Positions 15,279-24,521 are shown, counted from the stretch's first letter. The stretch is 45,318 nucleotides of DNA from Arthrobacter sp. Leaf141 (GCF_001424565.1 NZ_LMOL01000012.1:255-45572); one strand, 5' to 3'. Program-made: numbers and translations. The notes: generated by a model from the letters alone, not told the origin.

Positions 15279-16819
15279 GCCGCCACCGCCGATGCCTGGC
15301 GCAGGCTCAGTGCCTGGCCGATGTCGTTATCGTCCGGGGTGTCACGCAGGCCCAGGTCCGCAAGCGTCCACGCCAGTCGAAGCACCCGGTCATAGCCGCG
15401 TGCCGTGAGGATTCCGCGTTCGAGGGAGCGGTCCAGGATTCTGGTTGACGCCGGTGCCAGCTTCAGCTCGCCACGCAGGATCCGCCCGGGAACCTGCGAA
15501 TTGGTGTCCAATCCAAACCTGCCCAGCCGCCCCGTCTGACGGGCCCGGGCGGAACCTACGCGCTGTGCGATGGCTGCGGTGTTTTCCTCCGCCCCGGCCT
15601 GGCCGAACTCGGCGAGCGACACGCGCTCCACCTGCAGTTGGATGTCTACCCGGTCCAGCAGCGGCCCGGAGAGCCGGGAAAGGTACCGCCGCCGGGCCAT
15701 CGGGGTGCACGTGCACTCGAGGCCCTTGCCGGAGGCTTTGCCGCAGGGGCAGGGGTTGGCGGCCAGGACCAGCTGGAACCGCGCCGGGTAGGCGGCTGTC
15801 CCCGCCGACCGGTGGATCACCAGTTCGCCGCTTTCCAACGGTTGGCGAAGGGCATCAAGCACCCGGCTTTCGTATTCCGGTGCCTCGTCCAGGAACAACA
15901 CACCACGGTGGGCCCGGGATGCAGCACCGGGCCGCGGCAGGCCGGAGCCGCCACCGATGATGGCGGCCGCAGTAGCCGAATGATGGGGATTCTCAAACGG
16001 CGGCCGCCGCAGCAGCTGAACCGCCGCTGAGGGCAACCCGCAGAGCGAGTGGATGGCCGTCACCTCCATGGCTTCCTGGTCCGCGAGGTCCGGCAGCAGC
16101 CCGGGAAGCCGTTCTGCAAGCATGGTTTTCCCCGCGCCCGGAGGTCCCGTCAGAAGCAGGTGGTGGGCGCCCGCGGCCGCGACTTCCAGGGCACGCCTGG
16201 CTTCCGCCTGGCCGGACACGTCCGCCATGTCAGGACCCGGGCCAGGGTCAGCGCCTGCGGCCCCTGCTTCTTCCGGGTCCTCGGGTTCAAAGTCCAGTGC
16301 AAGGTCCTGCGGATCGGCACCGCAGTCCAGCGCCAGCCGGGCGAGCGTACGGTACCCCCGGACTTTGGCGCCGGGAACCAGGGCGGCTTCAGCGAAGTTG
16401 GCCTGGGCCACCACGATGTCCGGAAAACCGGCCTGCACGGACGCCATAACGGCCGGCAGGATGCCCCGGACCGGCCGGAGCCGGCCGTCCAGCCCCAGCT
16501 CGGCGATGAACACCGTCCGGCCGGTGGGCCGGATGTCGTTGGCAGCCCGCAGTACGGCGATGGTGACAGCAAGGTCGAAGCCGGATCCGCGTTTAGGCAG
16601 TGACGCCGGAATCAGGTTCGCGGTAATTTTCCTGCGGCTCAAGGGGATGCCGGAGTTTTTGGCTGCGGACCGGATCCTCTCCTTGGCTTCGTTCAACGAG
16701 GCGTCGGGCAGGCCCAAGATAACGAATGCGGGCAGCGTCTGGCCTATGTCGGCCTCCACCTCCACCAGGTAACCGTTCAGTCCCACCAGGGCGATGGAGT
16801 ACGTGCGGCCCAAAGCCAC
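15275..16819 (-). CDS. comM: YifB/ComM-family Mg chelatase-like AAA ATPase
   Basis: A 514-residue AAA+ ATPase. An N-terminal Lon-protease-like fold (1-165) is followed by the ATPase core with Walker A GPPGAGKT at residues 225-232, Walker B GVLFLDEAPEY and the NPCPCG motif, then the C-terminal Mg chelatase-type domain. In naturally competent species ComM is a helicase promoting branch migration during recombination of incoming DNA; the role in actinobacteria is less clear. The start is GTG at 16819, directly after the yraN stop codon. It sits between yraN and dprA as in many bacteria. Confidence 0.94.
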   Translation of the reverse strand: MALGRTYSIALVGLNGYLVEVEADIGQTLPAFVILGLPDASLNEAKERIRSAAKNSGIPLSRRKITANLIPASLPKRGSGFDLAVTIAVLRAANDIRPTGRTVFIAELGLDGRLRPVRGILPAVMASVQAGFPDIVVAQANFAEAALVPGAKVRGYRTLARLALDCGADPQDLALDFEPEDPEEAGAAGADPGPGPDMADVSGQAEARRALEVAAAGAHHLLLTGPPGAGKTMLAERLPGLLPDLADQEAMEVTAIHSLCGLPSAAVQLLRRPPFENPHHSATAAAIIGGGSGLPRPGAASRAHRGVLFLDEAPEYESRVLDALRQPLESGELVIHRSAGTAAYPARFQLVLAANPCPCGKASGKGLECTCTPMARRRYLSRLSGPLLDRVDIQLQVERVSLAEFGQAGAEENTAAIAQRVGSARARQTGRLGRFGLDTNSQVPGRILRGELKLAPASTRILDRSLERGILTARGYDRVLRLAWTLADLGLRDTPDDNDIGQALSLRQASAVAA

Positions 16820-17176
16820 TCACCCCACCCCCTTGAGGTGTTCGAGCACAGGTTCGCCGCCGCCGTCGTCCACCACGGCGATCACGTCCACCCGGCGCAG
16901 CGGCATCCGCAGTTCCCGCGCGCGGCACCAGGCCGAGCCCAGCCGGTGGAGCCGGGAAAGTTTCTCCTGCCCTACCGCCTCAAACGGGTGCCCGTAATCG
17001 AGGGAACGCCGCGTCTTCACCTCGGCGATGACCAACGCGTCCCCGTCCAGGGCCACAATGTCGATTTCGCCCTCGGAACAGCGCCAGTTGCGCTCCACCA
17101 CCAGCATGCCCAGCGACTCGAGATACCCCGCCGCGAGATCCTCGCCGTGCCGGCCCAAAAGGTCCTTGGATTTCAT
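16820..17176 (-). CDS. yraN: YraN family protein (UPF0102, putative endonuclease fold)
   Basis: A 118-residue protein of the UPF0102 family, which has a restriction-endonuclease-like fold. The motif residues are visible as GEDLAAGYLESLG, EGEIDIVALDG and VIAEVKTR. Its biological role is unknown, though it is almost always next to comM and dprA, suggesting DNA metabolism. I chose ATG 17176, which has GGAGG five bases upstream, rather than a GTG two codons earlier. Its stop codon is directly followed by the comM GTG start. Confidence 0.88.
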   Translation of the reverse strand: MKSKDLLGRHGEDLAAGYLESLGMLVVERNWRCSEGEIDIVALDGDALVIAEVKTRRSLDYGHPFEAVGQEKLSRLHRLGSAWCRARELRMPLRRVDVIAVVDDGGGEPVLEHLKGVG

Positions 17177-17295
17177 GACCACCTCCGCGACCAGCCTGCA
17201 GCCAGGCCACGGTGGCCGGAACCACAGGGATCAGGTATGTGGACAAAGGGGGCCGGGACAGCAGCTGTGGAGGAAAAGAGAGGGGCAAGGCCCTG

Positions 17296-17622
17296 CTAGT
17301 TCCCCAGGTCAACATCCTTGGGCAGCGCCAGTTCCTCGTTGCGGGGAAGTTCCTCGACATTGACGTCCTTGAAGGTGAGAACCCTGACGCTTTTCACAAA
17401 GCGCGCCGACCTGTACACGTCCCAGACCCAGGCGTCCTGCAGCGTCAGGTCGAAGTAGACTTCCCCGTCTGCGCTCCGCGCCTGCAGGTCCACGTGGTTG
17501 GCAAGGTAAAAACGCCGTTCGGTCTCGACAACGTAGCTGAACAGGCTGACAACATCGCGGTATTCACGGTAGAGCTGCAGCTCCATGTCAGTCTCATAGT
17601 TTTCAAGATCCTCAGCACTCAT
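17296..17622 (-). CDS. DUF2469 domain-containing protein
   Basis: A 108-residue acidic protein of the actinobacterial family DUF2469, beginning MSAEDLENYETDMELQLYRE and containing FSYVVETERRFYLAN. Its function is unknown. The family sits next to rnhB in Mycobacterium and Streptomyces, and it does here too. I chose ATG 17622 because family members begin MSAED; an in-frame ATG lies six codons upstream. The 119-bp gap to yraN holds no recognisable element. Confidence 0.9.
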   Translation of the reverse strand: MSAEDLENYETDMELQLYREYRDVVSLFSYVVETERRFYLANHVDLQARSADGEVYFDLTLQDAWVWDVYRSARFVKSVRVLTFKDVNVEELPRNEELALPKDVDLGN

Positions 17623-17673
17623 GCATCCATCTTGCACCATGACCGGCGCCGTCAGCGCCGTGGCACTGCCGCG

Positions 17674-18501
17674 TCAGTAATCCCCTCCAAGGCCGTCCGC
17701 GGCTTCTCCGGCCGGTAACTGCCCCGCGTCCTGTAGTTCACCGCCCAGAAGCCGCCAGCTGACGCGGTGGTGCGGCGACGGCCCGGCAGCCCTGATCGCG
17801 TCGCGGTGCAGGGACGTGGCGTAGCCTTTGTTGACGTCCCAGCCGTAGTCCGGATAGCCGGCGTGGAGGGTGCGCATGGCCTGGTCCCGCTCAACTTTGG
17901 CGATGACGCTGGCTGCCGCGACACTGAGGCACTGCATATCGGCTTTGATCCGGGTGCGGACCGGCGCTTCACAGGCTGCCGCCAGGACGGGGCCATCGAA
18001 GAGGGACTCCTGGGCGGGGGCCGAGAGCCAGTTGTGGTTCCCGTCGAGCAGCACCAGGTCCGGAACGATGCCACCGGCCAGCACGCTGTTCCAGGCCCGG
18101 GTGCCTGCCAGCCGCAGGGCCGCGATGATCCCCACAGCGTCGATCTCTGCAGCCGTGGCGTGGCCCACCGCGCAGGCCACGCTCCAGCGGCGGACCAGGG
18201 GCTCCAGCCGCTCCCTCTCACTGACGCTGAGCAGTTTGCTGTCCCGGACACCGGCCAGTGGCTTTTGCTTCGCCAGGTCGACAACGGCGATGCCAACGCT
18301 CACAGGTCCGGCCAGTGCGCCGCGGCCAACTTCGTCCACGCCGGCCAGGTAGCGTACGCCCTCAGCCTTGAAGGTGCGCTCAAAGCGCAACGTGGGCGCT
18401 TTTGACCGGACCGGCGTTTTGGCGGCCTTGGCGGTTTTCCGGACGGCCCTGACAGGCGCAGCGGCTGCCTGGGTTTCCGCTGCGTCCACGGGGTTGGACA
18501 T
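17674..18501 (-). CDS. rnhB: Ribonuclease HII
   Basis: RNase HII cuts RNA in RNA/DNA hybrids and removes single ribonucleotides from DNA. The 275-residue protein has Asp56 and Glu57 in the motif [15 protein letters not shown] and a further catalytic aspartate in LVLLDGN. An extra 40-residue N-terminal tail rich in Ala, Lys and Arg precedes the catalytic domain, longer than in E. coli RnhB. The ATG starts two bases after the stop of the upstream signal peptidase gene, so the genes are likely cotranscribed. Confidence 0.95.
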   Translation of the reverse strand: MSNPVDAAETQAAAAPVRAVRKTAKAAKTPVRSKAPTLRFERTFKAEGVRYLAGVDEVGRGALAGPVSVGIAVVDLAKQKPLAGVRDSKLLSVSERERLEPLVRRWSVACAVGHATAAEIDAVGIIAALRLAGTRAWNSVLAGGIVPDLVLLDGNHNWLSAPAQESLFDGPVLAAACEAPVRTRIKADMQCLSVAAASVIAKVERDQAMRTLHAGYPDYGWDVNKGYATSLHRDAIRAAGPSPHHRVSWRLLGGELQDAGQLPAGEAADGLGGDY

Positions 18502-18503
18502 GC

Positions 18504-19403
18504 TCAGCCTGCCGCCGGGACGCCCCGGAACACGTCCGGGTAGTTATCCAGCGCGGTGATGCGGTTCAGCGGCCAGGCGATGACAGCGGCCTTGCCTTCG
18601 AGGTCGTCGAGGTCGATGAACCCGCCGTCGGCGTCCGTGTGGGCACGGGAATCCGCCGAGTGGTTGCGGTTGTCGCCCATGACCCAGATCTTCCCTTCGG
18701 GGACCACAACGTCGAAATTGCGTACCTGCGGGATCTCGGCCGGGTTGATGTAGGTCTCGTTGATGGCCGCGCCGTTGATGGTGAGCTTCCCGTCCGCGTC
18801 GCAGCACGTGACGTGGTCGCCGGGAAGGCCGATGACCCGCTTCACCAGGTGCTGCTCGGAGTTGTCCGGGAGGAGCCCCACAAAGGCCAGCCCGTCCTGG
18901 ATCCAGGTGAACGGACCCTGCGCCTTGTCGGGTGCGGCCGGCAGCCAGCCCTTCGTGTCACGGAACACCACAACGTCTCCCCTGTTCAGGCCGAACGGCT
19001 CAGGGACCAGGAGATTGACGAAGATGCGGTCATCGACTTCCAGGGTTTCCACCATGGAAGGGGAAGGGATGAAGAAGGCCCGGAAGAGGAAGGTCTTGAT
19101 CAGGAAGGACAGGACCACGGCAATGACCACAACGGTGGCCACTTCCTTCAGCCAGGCGAAAACCGGACTGCCGGTGGGCTGGGCCTTCGCGGAGCGGCGG
19201 CCCTGGGGAACGGCCGGCGTACCGGCTTCCGAAGCGCCGGAATCCGAATGACCGGAATCCGCGGCACCTGCATCAGCGCCGGTTTCCGCAGCGCGGGGAC
19301 CCGTTTCGCCGTCAGCCGCCGCGGGGTTGGTTGCTTCGCCGGACGGGAGGTCCGATGCGCCGTCCGGACGCGGCTCTGAAGGCCGCGCGTTGTTCTCGGG
19401 CAT
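18504..19403 (-). CDS. lepB: Signal peptidase I, longer paralogue
   Basis: Signal peptidase I removes signal peptides from exported proteins at the outer face of the membrane. This 299-residue paralogue has a long Ala/Gly/Asp-rich N-terminal cytoplasmic tail (1-80), one membrane segment near 88-107, the catalytic Ser116 in PSPSMVET and Lys188 in [12 protein letters not shown]. It follows its shorter paralogue with stop and start codons abutting, so the pair are tandem duplicates in one operon. The low-complexity tail, absent from the other copy, may anchor a partner or simply be a disordered spacer. Confidence 0.94.
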   Translation of the reverse strand: MPENNARPSEPRPDGASDLPSGEATNPAAADGETGPRAAETGADAGAADSGHSDSGASEAGTPAVPQGRRSAKAQPTGSPVFAWLKEVATVVVIAVVLSFLIKTFLFRAFFIPSPSMVETLEVDDRIFVNLLVPEPFGLNRGDVVVFRDTKGWLPAAPDKAQGPFTWIQDGLAFVGLLPDNSEQHLVKRVIGLPGDHVTCCDADGKLTINGAAINETYINPAEIPQVRNFDVVVPEGKIWVMGDNRNHSADSRAHTDADGGFIDLDDLEGKAAVIAWPLNRITALDNYPDVFRGVPAAG

Positions 19404-20081
19404 CTACTGTCCGTTCTCTGTTGATGTTCCGGCCAAAGGCGGCCGGGCTACTGCTGCAAATCTATCAAGCGGCCAGATGATCTGGACCGGCCGGCCGATG
19501 ATCCGGTCCACCGGAACCATGCCGCCGCCGGGGGCGCCCAGCAGGCTGCGTGAATCCGCCGACAGGGACCGGTGGTCGCCCATCAGCCAGAGCCGGCCCT
19601 CCGGGACCACGGAATTGAACTTCTGGGTGCTCGGGGCGTCGCCGGAAAAGATGTACGGCTCCGCCAGCGGCTTCCCGTTGACGGTGACCTGTCCGGCCGC
19701 GTCGCAGCACACCACGTGGTCGCCCGGCACTCCGATAACGCGCTTGACGTAGGTGGTGTCGCTGCCGGTCAGGCCCAGCCACTGCGTCACCGCGGAGACC
19801 GCGTCGCCAAGCGGACCCTTTCCGCTGTTGAGCGGGGCGAACGTACCCCGGCCGTCAAAAACCACAATGTCGCCGCGCTGAACGGGTTCGTCCCGGAAGC
19901 CGGTCCGGGACACCAGGATCCGGTCCCCGCCCTGGAGCAGGGGTTCCATGGATTCCGATGGAATGTAGTAGACGTCCAGCCACAACGAGCGCACCAGGCC
20001 GCTGGCAACCACGGCCAGTGCCAGCGCCAGGAACGCAAAACGCCAGCCCTTTTTGCGGGGCTGGCGTTTTGTGTGGTCCAT
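19404..20081 (-). CDS. lepB: Signal peptidase I, shorter paralogue
   Basis: A 225-residue signal peptidase I with a short positively charged N-terminus, a single membrane segment at about 15-33, catalytic Ser44 in PSESMEPLLQ and Lys113 in YVKRVIGVPGDHV. Unlike the downstream copy it has no low-complexity tail. Both copies keep the full Ser/Lys dyad, so both are probably active, perhaps with different substrates. It lies 86 bp after rplS. Confidence 0.94.
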   Translation of the reverse strand: MDHTKRQPRKKGWRFAFLALALAVVASGLVRSLWLDVYYIPSESMEPLLQGGDRILVSRTGFRDEPVQRGDIVVFDGRGTFAPLNSGKGPLGDAVSAVTQWLGLTGSDTTYVKRVIGVPGDHVVCCDAAGQVTVNGKPLAEPYIFSGDAPSTQKFNSVVPEGRLWLMGDHRSLSADSRSLLGAPGGGMVPVDRIIGRPVQIIWPLDRFAAVARPPLAGTSTENGQ

Positions 20082-20167
20082 AATCCGTATCCTGGGCGCT
20101 GGTGCTGGAGGGCTCCGGCGCTGGCCGGATACGGCTTGCGGCCCGGCCTTGCAGGTCCGGAAGGGAC

Positions 20168-20527
20168 CTACTTGGCGGAGCTGAAGTCGCGCTTTTCCTT
20201 GATCTTTGCAGCCTTGCCGCGCAGTGCGCGCATGTAGTACAGCTTGGCGCGGCGGACGTCACCCTTGGTGACAACCTCAATCTTGTCGATGATCGGGGAG
20301 TGCACCGGGAAGGTACGCTCCACGCCCACGCCGAAGGAGACCTTGCGGACCGTGAAGGTCTCGCGGACGCCGTCACCCTGGCGGCCCAGGACGAAGCCCT
20401 GGAATACCTGGACACGGGAGTTCTTGCCTTCGATGATGTTCACGTGCACCTTGAGGTTGTCGCCTGCGCGGAACGCGGGAACATCGGTGCGCAGCGAAGC
20501 TGCATCTACGGAATCGAGAATATGCAT
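20168..20527 (-). CDS. rplS: 50S ribosomal protein L19
   Basis: A 119-residue ribosomal protein at the interface of the two subunits. It begins [13 protein letters not shown] and has the family motifs [16 protein letters not shown] and [21 protein letters not shown]. The ATG at 20527 has AGGAG seven bases upstream. A 249-bp leader separates it from trmD, with a promoter candidate at 20722-20751 and a 7-bp-stem hairpin just before the ribosome binding site, so rplS is probably also transcribed on its own. Confidence 0.97.
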   Translation of the reverse strand: MHILDSVDAASLRTDVPAFRAGDNLKVHVNIIEGKNSRVQVFQGFVLGRQGDGVRETFTVRKVSFGVGVERTFPVHSPIIDKIEVVTKGDVRRAKLYYMRALRGKAAKIKEKRDFSSAK

Positions 20528-20540
20528 GATTGCACTCCTG

Positions 20541-20562
20541 GTGAACGCCACAGGTCATTCAC
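20541..20562 (-). promoter_or_regulatory. Leader hairpin next to the rplS ribosome binding site
   Basis: In the mRNA a 7-bp stem, GUGAAUG pairing with CGUUCAC (one G-U pair), closes an 8-base loop and ends one base before the AGGAG of rplS. It could modulate translation; this is inference. Confidence 0.35.
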
Positions 20563-20721
20563 TTTGGGTCACGGCCGCCAGGCCCGGGCGCTGATGCGCA
20601 CCGGAAATCACGGCCGAAAGGTAAGTGTCCTGCCCCCGTCACTGATTGAAGGGGCCGGTTGTCTTGGCTGTTGGTAACGCTCCCCCTGTAGCAGGCGCGG
20701 ACCCAGCAGACACAAGGACTA

Positions 20722-20751
20722 ATTTTGCCACAGCGCGGCGCTTACAGCCAA
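20722..20751 (-). promoter_or_regulatory. Candidate promoter for rplS
   Basis: On the minus strand TTGGCT (20751-20746) and CAAAAT (20727-20722) are 18 bp apart in the gap after trmD. Both match consensus only partly. Confidence 0.35.
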
Positions 20752-20776
20752 TCAACCCGGCCAGGACGCGGAAGGT

Positions 20777-21580
20777 TCAGTCCCGCTGCGCGTCCGGGCG
20801 GCGCACCAGGGCGCCGTCCACAACCTCGTAGCCCAGGTTGTACAGCTCGTTCCGGTCCGCCCGCGGCAGGTTGACGGCAACGAATGAGTCCATCAGGTCC
20901 GGGCGGCGGGCGGCCGTCCGGCGGTACTGCTCGTGGCGCCGCCACTGCGCAATTTTGCCGTGGTTGCCGCTCAGCAGGACCGCAGGGACCTCACGGTCGC
21001 GCCACACGGACGGCTTGGTGTAGACGGGGTACTCCAACAGCCCGTCTGAGTGGGACTCCTCGACGAGTGATTCCGGATTTCCCACCACCCCGGGAAGCAG
21101 CCGGCCAATGGCCTCCACCATGGCCAGGACCGCTACCTCGCCGCCGTTGAGGACGTAGTCACCCAGGCTGACGGGCCGGACAGTGAAGTGCTCATGGGCC
21201 CATTCAATGACCCGCTCGTCGATGCCCTCATAGCGCCCGCACGCAAAAGCGAGGTGCTTTTCCTCGGCCAGTTCATAAGCCAGCGCCTGCGTGAAACGCT
21301 CGCCGGCAGGCGAGGGGACGATCAGGACCGGCTTCCCACCGTCCTGGGGGTGCATTCCCGCGACCGCAGCCAGCGCCTCGGCCCACGGCTCAGGCTTCAT
21401 CACCATTCCGGCGCCGCCGCCGTAGGGCGTGTCGTCCACGGAACGGTGCTTGTCGGTGGTGAAGGTCCGGAGGTCGTGGACCACCAGGTCCAGCAGCCCG
21501 TCCTGGCGCGCCTTGCCGATCAGCGACAGTTCAAGGGGCGCCAGGTAGTCGGGAAAGATGCTGACGACGTCGACGCGCAT
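20777..21580 (-). CDS. trmD: tRNA (guanine-N1)-methyltransferase TrmD
   Basis: TrmD methylates G37 next to the anticodon of tRNAs and so prevents frameshifting. The 267-residue protein has the SPOUT trefoil-knot motifs: [25 protein letters not shown] and [13 protein letters not shown]. It begins directly after the rimM stop codon (TAA then ATG). The order rimM, trmD, rplS matches the standard bacterial ribosomal maturation operon. Confidence 0.97.
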   Translation of the reverse strand: MRVDVVSIFPDYLAPLELSLIGKARQDGLLDLVVHDLRTFTTDKHRSVDDTPYGGGAGMVMKPEPWAEALAAVAGMHPQDGGKPVLIVPSPAGERFTQALAYELAEEKHLAFACGRYEGIDERVIEWAHEHFTVRPVSLGDYVLNGGEVAVLAMVEAIGRLLPGVVGNPESLVEESHSDGLLEYPVYTKPSVWRDREVPAVLLSGNHGKIAQWRRHEQYRRTAARRPDLMDSFVAVNLPRADRNELYNLGYEVVDGALVRRPDAQRD

Positions 21581-22132
21581 TTAGGCGGTGCCTTCCGGGC
21601 CTTCGGGGGCGCCGGCGTCGTCCGTGTTGACTTCGAAAAGTCCGTCCGGCGGGGTGATGACGATGTAGCCGCCGGCGACGTTGACCTCGGGCACGATCTG
21701 CTCCACAAAAGGAACGAGGATTTCGGTTCCGTCGGGGGTGGAGACCATCAGGAGGTCCTGGACCGGCATGGTGTTCAGCGCGGCGATTTTTCCGACCACG
21801 CGACCGGCAACCCGGGCCTCGAGCCCGACGAGTTCGTGCTCGTACCAGCCCTCGTCGTCGTCATCGTCGTCGAGTTCCTCCGTTTCGATGAACAGTTTGG
21901 CGCCCCGCAGGGTTTCCGCCTGGTTCCGGTCGGCCACCTCGTCGAAGGCCAGCAGGAGGATGTCCTTGTTCCAGCGTGCGCTGATAACCGTCAGCGGGCC
22001 GGCGGAGGCCGGTTCAACCACGAACTCGGTGCCGGGGGCAAAGCGGTCGCCGGGAACATCCGTCAGGACCTGGACCGTGACTTCCCCGCGGATGCCGTGG
22101 GGTTTGCCGATACGCGCCACCTGGAGCTGCAT
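21581..22132 (-). CDS. rimM: 16S rRNA processing factor RimM
   Basis: RimM binds ribosomal protein S19 and assists maturation of the 30S subunit head. The 183-residue protein has the N-terminal RimM domain (MQLQVARIGKPHGIRGEV) and a C-terminal PRC-barrel domain. A run of six aspartates sits at the domain border. I chose ATG 22132, which has AGAGGA upstream; earlier in-frame codons are not family-like. A strong hairpin lies between it and khpA upstream. Confidence 0.94.
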   Translation of the reverse strand: MQLQVARIGKPHGIRGEVTVQVLTDVPGDRFAPGTEFVVEPASAGPLTVISARWNKDILLLAFDEVADRNQAETLRGAKLFIETEELDDDDDDEGWYEHELVGLEARVAGRVVGKIAALNTMPVQDLLMVSTPDGTEILVPFVEQIVPEVNVAGGYIVITPPDGLFEVNTDDAGAPEGPEGTA

Positions 22133-22178
22133 GTGTTCCTCTGTTCGGGATTGAAATACTGGATGTGGGGTCAAAGCA

Positions 22179-22213
22179 CTCCGGCCCCTCCACCAGGGGT
22201 GGAGGGGCCGGAG
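22179..22213. terminator. Strong hairpin between khpA and rimM
   Basis: Perfect 16-bp arms (22179-22194 and 22198-22213), very GC-rich, with a 3-base loop. There is no T-tract downstream on the minus strand, so it may be an attenuator or mRNA-processing or stability element rather than a full terminator. Confidence 0.6.
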
Positions 22214-22236
22214 GTAAAACTGAAATTGCGTGGCGT

Positions 22237-22479
22237 TCAGCGGCGGCGGTCGGTATCGACGACGTCGACCCGTACCGGCTCGCCACCGGCCAAGGCAGCC
22301 ACAACGGTGCGCAGGGCGCGTGCCGTGCGGCCTTGACGGCCGATCACCCGGCCGAGGTCTTCCTGATGAACCCGCACCTCGAGGGTATCCCCGCGGCGGT
22401 TGTTCTTGGAGCTGACCTTGACGTCGTCCGGGGAATCAACGATTCCGCGGACCAGGTGTTCGAGCGCGTCTGCCAGCAA
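22237..22479 (-). CDS. khpA: KH-domain RNA-binding protein KhpA
   Basis: An 80-residue single-KH-domain protein. The RNA-binding loop is visible as DLGRVIGRQGRTARALR, a GxxG motif. KhpA-type proteins bind RNA and, in other Gram-positive bacteria, act with KhpB in cell division and RNA regulation. The start is a TTG at 22479, one base after the rpsP stop codon, with GAGG upstream; translational coupling to rpsP is likely. The position between rpsP and rimM is conserved. Confidence 0.93.
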   Translation of the reverse strand: MLADALEHLVRGIVDSPDDVKVSSKNNRRGDTLEVRVHQEDLGRVIGRQGRTARALRTVVAALAGGEPVRVDVVDTDRRR

Positions 22480-22480
22480 T

Positions 22481-22897
22481 CTACTCAGCCTCGGTGGTCT
22501 CTGCTTCGGCCGGCGCCTCGGCTGCGTCAGACTTGGCTGCCTTTTTGGTGATGGCTTCCGGGATGATCACGGACTTCTTCTCCGGGGCAACAAAGGCTTC
22601 CTTGGGAGCTTTCGTCTTCAGGGTGCCTTCCTGGCCCGGCAGGCCCTTGTACTTCTGCCAGTCACCGGTGATCTTCAGGATGGCGGCAACCTGCTCGGAC
22701 GGCTGGGCGCCGACGGAGAGCCAGTACTGTGCACGCTCGGAGTCAACCTCGATGTATGAGGGCTCTTCGGTGGGGTGGTACTTGCCGATTTCTTCGATGG
22801 CGCGGCCATCACGCTTGGTGCGTGAATCGGCGACGACGATGCGGTAGTACGGTGCGCGCATTTTGCCAAAGCGCTTAAGGCGAATCTTTACGGCCAC
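22481..22897 (-). CDS. rpsP: 30S ribosomal protein S16
   Basis: A 138-residue ribosomal protein with the family start [26 protein letters not shown] shortened by reading from GTG 22897; AGGAG lies about 11 bases before it. The C-terminal extension after residue 85, rich in Lys, Ala and Glu, is longer than in E. coli, as is usual in actinobacteria. It is the first gene of the rpsP-khpA-rimM-trmD series. A -10-like CACAAT box lies at 23030-23035 on the minus strand, but I see no good -35 box. Confidence 0.96.
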   Translation of the reverse strand: MAVKIRLKRFGKMRAPYYRIVVADSRTKRDGRAIEEIGKYHPTEEPSYIEVDSERAQYWLSVGAQPSEQVAAILKITGDWQKYKGLPGQEGTLKTKAPKEAFVAPEKKSVIIPEAITKKAAKSDAAEAPAEAETTEAE

Positions 22898-23101
22898 TTT
22901 TGTGGTCACTCCTGTTTCAGAAAAGGGGCGAAGCAATCGTTCTGCACCCGTGGGGCGGGCCATACTTGAAGGTTCAAAGGACAGGATCCGGACGCGGAGA
23001 GAGGGGCCACGCGGATCGAGTACCTGTCCATTGTGCCAGATCAGCGTCCGGATTTCGACTTGACACCCCGACCTCAGGCCGGGGGAACCGCGGCGGAAGG
23101 C

Positions 23102-23542
23102 TCAGGCGGACCAGACGTAAAGGCCGGTGCGCTCGGAGTCATCCACAGAGCCGGCGAGTTCGGCGACCTGCTGCACGTATTCCTTGGCCTTCGCGGCGTC
23201 GAACGGCATGTCGTCCTGGGCGGCCCACTGCCCGGAAACGTCGTCGAGGACCTCGCCGTCACCCTCGGTTTCGTAGGTGAGCAGGTCTGCCAGCGCCCGG
23301 ACCATGGCGGGCGGGACCGCCAGCAGCGAGTCGCTGGAAACGTCCACCATAGTCAGTTCGTAGTCGGCACCGCCGGCGTGGACGGCTGTGCCGGCGAGGT
23401 CACCGAGCTGTTCCACTTCGAAGTCGCTGATTCCCGTGATCCGCACCGCCTTCGCGGCCGGTGCGCTGCTGCCTGCATCCAGGACGCCGGCATGTTTCAG
23501 CGCTGCGTCATGGGTGGCCACGAAGATCTCGGTGAAGCCCAT
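23102..23542 (-). CDS. Conserved hypothetical protein
   Basis: A 146-residue acidic protein beginning MGFTEIFVATHDAALKHAG, with an ATG preceded by GAGGGA. I do not recognise the family. It has no signal peptide or membrane segment and no cysteines. The body alternates short strand-like stretches (AVRITGISDFEVEQLG, YELTMVDVS) and helices, and ends LYVWSA. Codon use and ribosome binding site look normal for this genome, so it is a real gene. It sits upstream of rpsP on the same strand but about 200 bp away, so a shared transcript is uncertain. Confidence 0.75.
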   Translation of the reverse strand: MGFTEIFVATHDAALKHAGVLDAGSSAPAAKAVRITGISDFEVEQLGDLAGTAVHAGGADYELTMVDVSSDSLLAVPPAMVRALADLLTYETEGDGEVLDDVSGQWAAQDDMPFDAAKAKEYVQQVAELAGSVDDSERTGLYVWSA

Positions 23543-23645
23543 GGAAATGTCCCTCGTTTTCGTTGACGGTGCGGCCTCCCGGCGCGGCGGTACCGCAGCC
23601 CCGGCCCTTCGGTTTCAGCCTAGTGCACGGCCACCGCCGCGGGCT

Positions 23646-24521
23646 TCAGGCTGCGGCGACGCGAATGCTGTTCTTCCACGGATCCTCGAAGCGCAGTTCG
23701 GCGCCGGTGTGGTGGGCGGCGATGCCGGCCACCTTGAGGCGGTCGGCGAGGGATCCGACGTCGTCCCCGGCCGGTACCTGGATCAGTACCTCGCCGAGGC
23801 CCAGGGTGTCCTTGCGGGGTCCTGCGCCGCGGCTGTTCCAGACGTTCATGGCCATGTGGTGGTGGTAGCGGCCGGCGGAGACAAAGAGCGCCTGGCCGTG
23901 CCAGCCGGCGGTCTTTTCGAAGCCGAGGACACCGACGTAGAAGTCATGGGCGGACTGCACATCGCCCACCTGGAGGTGGACGTGGCCCACTCCGGCGCCG
24001 GTGGCCTGCTGGCCTGCCACGGATTCCTCGGTGAGGTGCGTATCCAGGTAGCGCTGCGGGGGAAGGGCCAGGCTGTCCATCACCACATCGGTGCCGTTCC
24101 AGGACCAGTTGCTCCGCGGCCGGTCCCAGTACAGCTCAATGCCGTTGCCCTCGGGGTCATTGAAGTAGAAGGCCTCACTGACCAGGTGGTCGGCGCTGCC
24201 GGTGAAGTACCGGGGCTCAAACCGGGCGGCGGAGGCCACCGTAGCGGCCAGCGCCGACTGGTCCTCGAAGAGCAGGGCGGTGTGGAAGAGTCCCGCCTCT
24301 CCCCTGCCGGGCAGGTTCAGGCCGGGGGCTGGGGCAAGGTGAACCAGCGGCTTCTGCAGCCGGCCCAGGTACAGTCCACCGTCCTGCTCGGCCACCACCT
24401 CCAGGCCGAGCGCGCGCTGGTAGTAATCGGTCATGACCTTCATGTCGCCCACCTTGAGCATCACGGTGCCCATGGTGAGGTCGGCGGGAAGAAGGTCACT
24501 GCTGCTGGCTGCTGCGGTCAT
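23646..24521 (-). CDS. VOC-family ring-cleaving dioxygenase-like protein
   Basis: A 291-residue protein with two vicinal-oxygen-chelate domains, similar to CatE / catechol-2,3-dioxygenase-type proteins. The second domain keeps GHVHLQVGDV, YHHHMAMN and EVLIQVP, which would supply the His, His, Glu metal ligands; the matching first-domain position reads VMLKVGD and lacks the histidine, as is normal for this subtype. It probably cleaves or isomerises a catechol-like or hydroquinone substrate. I chose ATG 24521, with AGGAG six bases upstream. The promoter region holds a palindrome between its -35 and -10 boxes (24569-24597), suggesting repression by a MarR-type protein encoded elsewhere. Confidence 0.85.
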   Translation of the reverse strand: MTAAASSSDLLPADLTMGTVMLKVGDMKVMTDYYQRALGLEVVAEQDGGLYLGRLQKPLVHLAPAPGLNLPGRGEAGLFHTALLFEDQSALAATVASAARFEPRYFTGSADHLVSEAFYFNDPEGNGIELYWDRPRSNWSWNGTDVVMDSLALPPQRYLDTHLTEESVAGQQATGAGVGHVHLQVGDVQSAHDFYVGVLGFEKTAGWHGQALFVSAGRYHHHMAMNVWNSRGAGPRKDTLGLGEVLIQVPAGDDVGSLADRLKVAGIAAHHTGAELRFEDPWKNSIRVAAA

